Below, one piece after another: positions 59,601 to 64,000 of a stretch of 64,000 bases of DNA. The DNA is taken from NCBI GenBank assembly GCA_014382245.1, contig JACNKC010000097.1, forward strand, positions 1-64,000, written 5' to 3'. Position 1 is the stretch's first letter. Each line of letters opens with the position of its first letter. The notes below the pieces were generated by a model that had not been told where the DNA came from, searched no databases, and saw only the letters and a program-made list of their open reading frames with translations. The position numbers and the translations under genes were made by a program. This stretch comes from Pseudomonadota bacterium. Lineage in GTDB: Bacteria > Desulfobacterota > Binatia > UBA1149.

Positions 59601-59760
59601 GGTAGAGGCGGTCGCCGGCGGCAAAGCGCGACATCTGCGATACCAACGCGCCCTCGTCGGCAAAGTTGATGCCGTAGTCTACGAAGGATCCGAAGTACAA
59701 CAGGCCGAGCGCGAAGCTCAGTATGGCCATGCGGTATGGACGGCTGGTCATGGTTGTCAT
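56695..59760 (-). CDS. GT39-like multi-pass membrane protein with long C-terminal HEAT-repeat region (1021 aa)
   Basis: NFADEGALVSQMSRFAAGDRLYQDFHIGYTPGVYLLHG.. membrane half; LRGSLADPDAAVRLEAVKQLEGF..LLGDPDLDVRNQVVWAYRHARDE..SSHPDPDIRLAAAWALGRTG HEAT repeats. Confidence 0.8.
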   Translation of the reverse strand: MTTMTSRPYRMAILSFALGLLYFGSFVDYGINFADEGALVSQMSRFAAGDRLYQDFHIGYTPGVYLLHGAIMKASGHSLLAGRWVLATTLAVSMALLYLLGWQLTRRRWLSLAAPLLYLASVPIHPGQFASSNIPYPVWYNVPLWLGGMLALLKFGEGKGLRWLLLTGVLAGINFAFKPNVGLFQLAAASLVALAVLPMQGAPDAAGWKARLNRLLWWGWWLAILLGLAVVFGGRAGLREFWILLAPAAVASLLVAWRAAVVPAPEGKMPSLVVCAATLALSFLAVNAPWMIYYYRVLGPQRFLERALFFGADFEKFYFISHPPVLLGAVAGLGLVILARALPRRVARRVMPTDVFLLLAAALASVAGGLLLAGRPMPEGFYNAVMSVVEPAAFVAVILAHWLGLWVWARSIGTDDDCRAPSLNATVLITGAVFLYLQIYPRTDFMHWVTSAPVSLLLGVVLLAALARRWEQGRGSRLPEATITALIFAPLFAIGAIRAGHSLGAIVDLDGGLPSRPQAVRLVPERAPIWNNVGAAATYGDLSALVKFVKNNTAEDERIFTFPSLDVVSFLAGRPNTTRHGYFFPGWPGREVEAEVISDLDAAPPRFVVVYHWHPLFFSQAALYYFQLQHYIESNYRAYARFGRYVVLAHKTLGPTGDGPDLPRSSIEAALPYQLDQELRGSLADPDAAVRLEAVKQLEGFHLGSDYPPLSKLLGDPDLDVRNQVVWAYRHARDETVARNLVAAVAGGLLSPRENILALRSIGGGVAADSAPDLLSLVDSPDMATALAAQRGLFMAASRHVNGSFWFGRLQTKNDSGQQDLSPYQLTRATQWLDDPSAGRPLRYYAVTLGAEALEHSSPGRKIVCRPSLAAISENADLALRLLALRTMVRYGCAEKSDILNTAYNLMLFDDRMVLRLAEDLLKKTLEADQLLADMIHAGQGPRLESAIWLASVYGGPRSATELVPMSSHPDPDIRLAAAWALGRTGNAGHADHLALAQLDSDTDVSEMAGRALATLRRRLD

Positions 59761-59783
59761 GATTCTACCCTATCGCCTGCTGG

Positions 59784-61628
59784 CTATTGGATATACCCGA
59801 GAGCGCGGAGTTTCTCGTGGGTGATGGGGTCTATGTTGGTGGGCGCGGTATGCGTTTCGTGCTCCTCGTTGCGTTTTCGGTAGCCGTTGACCGCTTCGTG
59901 GTAGGCGGCCACGAGTTCGGCCTGCGAGGCGGCTATATCGCGAAGCTCGCCGGGGTCCGCCCTGCGGTCAAAGAGCTGCCTCGCGCCGGTAGCCGCCGAC
60001 TCTATGTAGGTGTAGCGTTCGTCGCGCAGGGCCACGCCGTCGTAGCTGCAGTCCATGTTGGCCATTGCCCAGATGTCGAAATCGGCAGAATCCAAACCCT
60101 GGCAGGCGCCCATACTGCTGCTCAGCTCGCTGAAGACCGGTTGGTCGGCAGCAACGGGGTCGAGAGGATTCGCTAACAAGGGCGTGAGATCGCGGGCCGG
60201 GGTATTGGCGAAGGGTGGTGGCATGCCCAGCAGTGACGCCACTGTCGGCCCCACGTCGCCCAGGCCCACCGGCGCTGACACGCGCAGGCCAGCCGGCACG
60301 CGACCGGGCAACCTGAAGATCAGGGGCACCTGCAGGGCCTGGGTGTGCAGGGTCTCACCGTGGCCCATGTAGCCGTGCTCGCTGAACTCGTCGCCGTGGT
60401 CGGAGGTGACCACCAGGAGGGTCGAGTCGGCGAGGCCCAGGTCGTTGAGCGTGTCCAGTAAGCTGCCCAGCTGCCGGTCCACGGTCCAGGTCTCGGCGTC
60501 GTACAGGGATTCGATCCTGGCCAGCTCTATGGGCGACAGCAAAATCTGGTCCGAATTGTGGGCTATCTCGGACAGGGGGTGGTAGGTAAACTCGAACGCG
60601 CCCTCGTAGCCTGGCGAGAGACGATAGAGCAACAGCTGCGTGCGCTCGTCGCGGGCAGGGGTGTAAGGCGCGTGCACCTCGTAGGTGTGCACGAACATGA
60701 AAAACGGGCCGGGGGGCCGTTGCTTCAACCAGGCGGCGGCCTTGCCGAAGGTCACCGAGCCGGTGCCCGGAAAGAGCTCGTTCTCGCTTACCTCGGGGCC
60801 GTTGTGATAGCGGTCAAAGCCGAGGTCAAAACCGTAGGCGCTGCTCACGAATGCGTTCTCGGTAAACGCAACCGTGCGGTAGCCCTGCTCGGAGAAAGCC
60901 CCAGCCAGGGTACGCGTGTCGCGCGGCATGCGCGCGTCTACGCCGGGCAGCAAGCCGTGCTGGCCGGGTGTCAGGCCGGTAAAAAGGCTCGCGTGGGCCG
61001 CCAGCGTGTTCGGGAACGGTGCCCAGACCTGCTCGAACAGCGCTCCCTGCCGGGCCAGGCGGTCGAGGTTGGGAGTCAGGTTGCGGCGGTTGCCGTATAC
61101 CCCCAGGCGGTCGGCCCTCAAGGTGTCGAGCGAGACCAGTATGACGTTGGTCGCCGGGGTGGTCGCGTCGAACAGGGTGTCGGTCGGTGCCGGACAGGTA
61201 GCCAGGGGTTGGCCCCACAGCGCCTGCGAAGCGTTGTCGCCGCTCAAGCGCAGGCTGAGTTTCTCCGGTGCTGGGCGGGGCAACGTGAACTCCAGCTCGC
61301 GCCAACCCCAGGTGGGGCCGGTTTCAAGTTCAGCCAGCCGGGTTTCTTTGTCACCCGGGTACAGCCCGAATACGCTGAAGGTTATCGTTGCCGCCTTGCC
61401 CCGGTTCGCCAGGGGAACGCGAAGTCGGCAACCGGCCTCAACGTCGAGGTTGATCGCGGCGAGCTCTTTCTGGTCCAGTACAGGCCTGGATTCTCTACCG
61501 GCGAGTTCGCTGCCCGTGGCGGTACCTACCCTGTAAGTGCGCAGCTTGTCCGGCGAGCTGCAGGCCGACACCGTCAGCATTATCGCCAGCAGGGCCGCGT
61601 TCAGCTGTAAATTCTCGTAGCTCATCAA
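59784..61628 (-). CDS. Sulfatase-superfamily lipoprotein, no FGly cysteine
   Basis: Lipobox LTVSAC; NVILVSLDTLRADRLGVYGN, NTLAAHASLFTG, VVTSDHGDEFSEHGYMGHG; ends EKLRALGYIQ. Confidence 0.88.
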   Translation of the reverse strand: MMSYENLQLNAALLAIMLTVSACSSPDKLRTYRVGTATGSELAGRESRPVLDQKELAAINLDVEAGCRLRVPLANRGKAATITFSVFGLYPGDKETRLAELETGPTWGWRELEFTLPRPAPEKLSLRLSGDNASQALWGQPLATCPAPTDTLFDATTPATNVILVSLDTLRADRLGVYGNRRNLTPNLDRLARQGALFEQVWAPFPNTLAAHASLFTGLTPGQHGLLPGVDARMPRDTRTLAGAFSEQGYRTVAFTENAFVSSAYGFDLGFDRYHNGPEVSENELFPGTGSVTFGKAAAWLKQRPPGPFFMFVHTYEVHAPYTPARDERTQLLLYRLSPGYEGAFEFTYHPLSEIAHNSDQILLSPIELARIESLYDAETWTVDRQLGSLLDTLNDLGLADSTLLVVTSDHGDEFSEHGYMGHGETLHTQALQVPLIFRLPGRVPAGLRVSAPVGLGDVGPTVASLLGMPPPFANTPARDLTPLLANPLDPVAADQPVFSELSSSMGACQGLDSADFDIWAMANMDCSYDGVALRDERYTYIESAATGARQLFDRRADPGELRDIAASQAELVAAYHEAVNGYRKRNEEHETHTAPTNIDPITHEKLRALGYIQ

Positions 61629-61792
61629 TCGAAGTCTCTGCTACGACGGGGCGGCTTCCCGGCGGTGTCCGTGCAGGCTTTCTCGTTGGGGAGCTGAGTA
61701 TGGCCCAGATAAGGAGCTGGTACTACTCGCCATACCGAGACGCGTGGCCGAGCTTGATAGACATCGATAATATACCGCGTTATCTGTGAAGA

Positions 61793-63979
61793 ATGCTTTC
61801 TGTCGATAAGCGGCAACAGGGGTGGTGGCTCAAGGCTGGCGGCGGCGTGTTGTTGCCGCTGGCCCTGCTCGCGTTGGTGGCTGCTTGCCAGCCCGACGCG
61901 GGCAGCGTCTTTGAGCCTCGCACGAGATTCGTCGACCCTGCGCATCGCGCTGGCCGCAGCCTCGATTCCCTGCGCACCGCCGATTGGACGCTGGCCGAAA
62001 TCCACGACGAGACGCGCTACGTTCTTGGCACTGCGCCCAGGAAGCTGGTCAAGGCCCAGCGCGGCATACTGGTGCCCGAAGGCGGCCTGCTTGAGTTGCT
62101 GGCCGGCCTGCCGGTGGAGTTGGTTGACAGCGAACGCGTAGTGCTGGTTTCGCAGGTCTACTACGACAAATCCTGGCACGAACTGGCGCGCCTGGTTAAG
62201 CGGCCGTTGACGTTTCGCGGCAGCGACCCGTTTGTAAAGCCGTCCTGGCAGCTTCCCGCCGGGCTGGCCGGCAGCAGGGTGAGGATAAACATTGAGGGCT
62301 ACGGCCTGGCCGCCGGCCGCGACACGGAATACCGTGCGCCGGCGGTAGTCATCGCAGAAGGATCGGTGCTGGAGTTTGGCGTCGGCTTGCTTGAGCCCGC
62401 CTGGCAACAGGGCTCGGTGCTGTTCGAGCTGGAGGCCTGCGAAGGAGAACTTTGCTCGAGTATTTTCAGTCGGAAGATCGATCCCTCAATCGCGGGCGAC
62501 AGGGGCTGGAAGGATCAGCAACTCGATCTCGCCGACATGGTCGGCAAAGAAATTTCATTTAATTTTACCACCGAGCTGCTGGCCGAGGATGAGGAGGCGT
62601 TTTCGCTACCGGTCTGGTCCAACCCGACGGTGTACACCATGGTCGGTCGTGCTGCCGATGAGCCTAATATCATCCTGCTTTCCATAGACACCCTGCGCGC
62701 TGATCACCTGGGCGCCTATGACTACGAGCGCGATACCTCGCCGTTCATCGACAAGACCTTCGGTGACAGGGGAACCGTGTTCGAGCACCTGGTGGCGGCT
62801 GCCACAACGACCACGCCTTCGCACATGTCGATTTTTACTTCGCTGTACCCGTCGAGCCACGGGCTTACCACGGGACTGGAACCCCTGGATCCATCGCTCA
62901 CCACGGTGTCGGAGCTACTTCGTGAGGCGGGCTTCGAAACCGGTGCAGTGACCGAGGACGGCTGGCTGGGCATACGCCATGGTTTCGGCCGTGGGTTCAA
63001 CGAGTACGCAGAGAACAAGAGTGCCAACATCATGGCACCCGAGGGTCAGGTAGACGTTACCTTTGCCAAGGCAAAGCGTTGGCTACGCAGGAACGCCGGC
63101 AAAAAATTCTTCTTGTTCCTGCACACTTTCCAGGTGCACGACCCCTACGCACCCCCTGAAGCCTACCAGCACTTGTTTGTTGATGACGGCGTTGTTGCCC
63201 CGGAGTGGGAAGGCGGCCCGATGGCCCACATGCGCAGTCCGACTCTTTACGATAGAGAGATTCGTTACACCGACGACGAGTTGAAGTCTTTTTTCGCGAC
63301 AATGGAAGAACTGAAGCTGCTGGACAACACGGTCTTCATACTCACCTCCGATCACGGCGAGGAATTCGGTGAGCACGGCTACCTGGGTCACGGCGCCCAC
63401 ATGCACGACGAGGTACAGAGGGTGCCGCTCATGTTCTACGGACCCGGTGTGCGGCGCGGGTACCGAGTTGCAGAGCCGGTAAGCCACATTGACATCATGC
63501 CCACCATACTGGAGATCGCCGGCGTGGGTGGTAGCGGACAGGCGCGCGGGCTGAGCCTGGTCAAATTACTGGACGGTGAGCGAACTGGTGACCTGCGCGA
63601 TCGGTCCCTGTTCAGCGAGGGCTGGACTTCCCAGATTCTTTACTCGGACATGAAGCGCGGCCTTTTTGACAAGCCGGCGTTGTCGGTGCGCATAGCAGGC
63701 GATAAACTCCACCGTTATCGCAACGGAGACGAGTTCAGCTACGAGTACTTCGATCTCAACGACGATCCGGGTGAGACCAACGACCTGCTGGTTTCCGGTG
63801 CCGCGGTTTCCGGCACTGCCCGGGCCGTTGAGCTCAGGCGCCTGGTTGACGGCCACCTCGACGAGGCGGCCGTCGTACGCAGCGAACTGCTCAGCGGGAG
63901 GGTAGATGTGGCGCCCGACGAAAATTTTCTTGACCCGGCCAGGGAAGAAAAGCTCCGCGCGCTGGGCTATATAGAGTAG
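61793..63979 (+). CDS. Sulfatase-superfamily lipoprotein, no FGly cysteine
   Basis: Lipobox LVAAC; NIILLSIDTLRADHLGAYDY, TTTPSHMSIFTSL, LTSDHGEEFGEHGYLGHG; ends EKLRALGYIE. Confidence 0.88.
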   Translation: MLSVDKRQQGWWLKAGGGVLLPLALLALVAACQPDAGSVFEPRTRFVDPAHRAGRSLDSLRTADWTLAEIHDETRYVLGTAPRKLVKAQRGILVPEGGLLELLAGLPVELVDSERVVLVSQVYYDKSWHELARLVKRPLTFRGSDPFVKPSWQLPAGLAGSRVRINIEGYGLAAGRDTEYRAPAVVIAEGSVLEFGVGLLEPAWQQGSVLFELEACEGELCSSIFSRKIDPSIAGDRGWKDQQLDLADMVGKEISFNFTTELLAEDEEAFSLPVWSNPTVYTMVGRAADEPNIILLSIDTLRADHLGAYDYERDTSPFIDKTFGDRGTVFEHLVAAATTTTPSHMSIFTSLYPSSHGLTTGLEPLDPSLTTVSELLREAGFETGAVTEDGWLGIRHGFGRGFNEYAENKSANIMAPEGQVDVTFAKAKRWLRRNAGKKFFLFLHTFQVHDPYAPPEAYQHLFVDDGVVAPEWEGGPMAHMRSPTLYDREIRYTDDELKSFFATMEELKLLDNTVFILTSDHGEEFGEHGYLGHGAHMHDEVQRVPLMFYGPGVRRGYRVAEPVSHIDIMPTILEIAGVGGSGQARGLSLVKLLDGERTGDLRDRSLFSEGWTSQILYSDMKRGLFDKPALSVRIAGDKLHRYRNGDEFSYEYFDLNDDPGETNDLLVSGAAVSGTARAVELRRLVDGHLDEAAVVRSELLSGRVDVAPDENFLDPAREEKLRALGYIE
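63791..63820. repeat. Degenerate 15-bp tandem duplication (VSGAA-VSGTA)
   Basis: gtttccggtgccgcg / gtttccggcactgcc. Confidence 0.65.
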
Positions 63980-64000
63980 CATTCTGCCCCTTCGAGCCCG

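Noticed and set aside
58795-59883. 362-aa plus-strand ORF opposite the HEAT/GT39 protein
   Set aside because: Antisense shadow ORF of a polytopic membrane gene

Overview
A GC-rich, gene-dense Gram-negative chromosomal segment of about 55 protein-coding genes. I saw no convincing rRNA, tRNA, CRISPR or IS element. The first ~35 kb is mostly housekeeping and catabolic: rsmI (partial), ligA, cold-shock protein, two acyl-CoA dehydrogenases with a TetR regulator, TrmJ-like, YgfZ, exonuclease/GIY-YIG fusion, KefB-like antiporter, clpS, a disrupted clpA, CobW, CofC, rsmD, coaD, an aminotransferase and a tandem pair of Zn-alcohol dehydrogenases. From ~35.7 to 64 kb there is a large surface-glycan-like locus: five GT-C/GT39-like membrane proteins, two of them paralogous with HEAT-like C-termini; several GT2 and GT4 enzymes, including a GT4-GT2 fusion; a DPM1-like synthase; a Wzx-like flippase; methyltransferases; an acyltransferase; and two lipoprotein sulfatase-superfamily enzymes without an FGly cysteine. 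The most unusual signal is recurrent short tandem repeats of period exactly 15 bp at about 13 unrelated loci. They are mostly in frame (pentapeptide repeats), and one is intergenic. Unit sequences differ between loci, but the period recurs. clpA carries two separate lesions, one explained by loss of a single CCTG unit. All family calls come from reading translated motifs; no database search was run.
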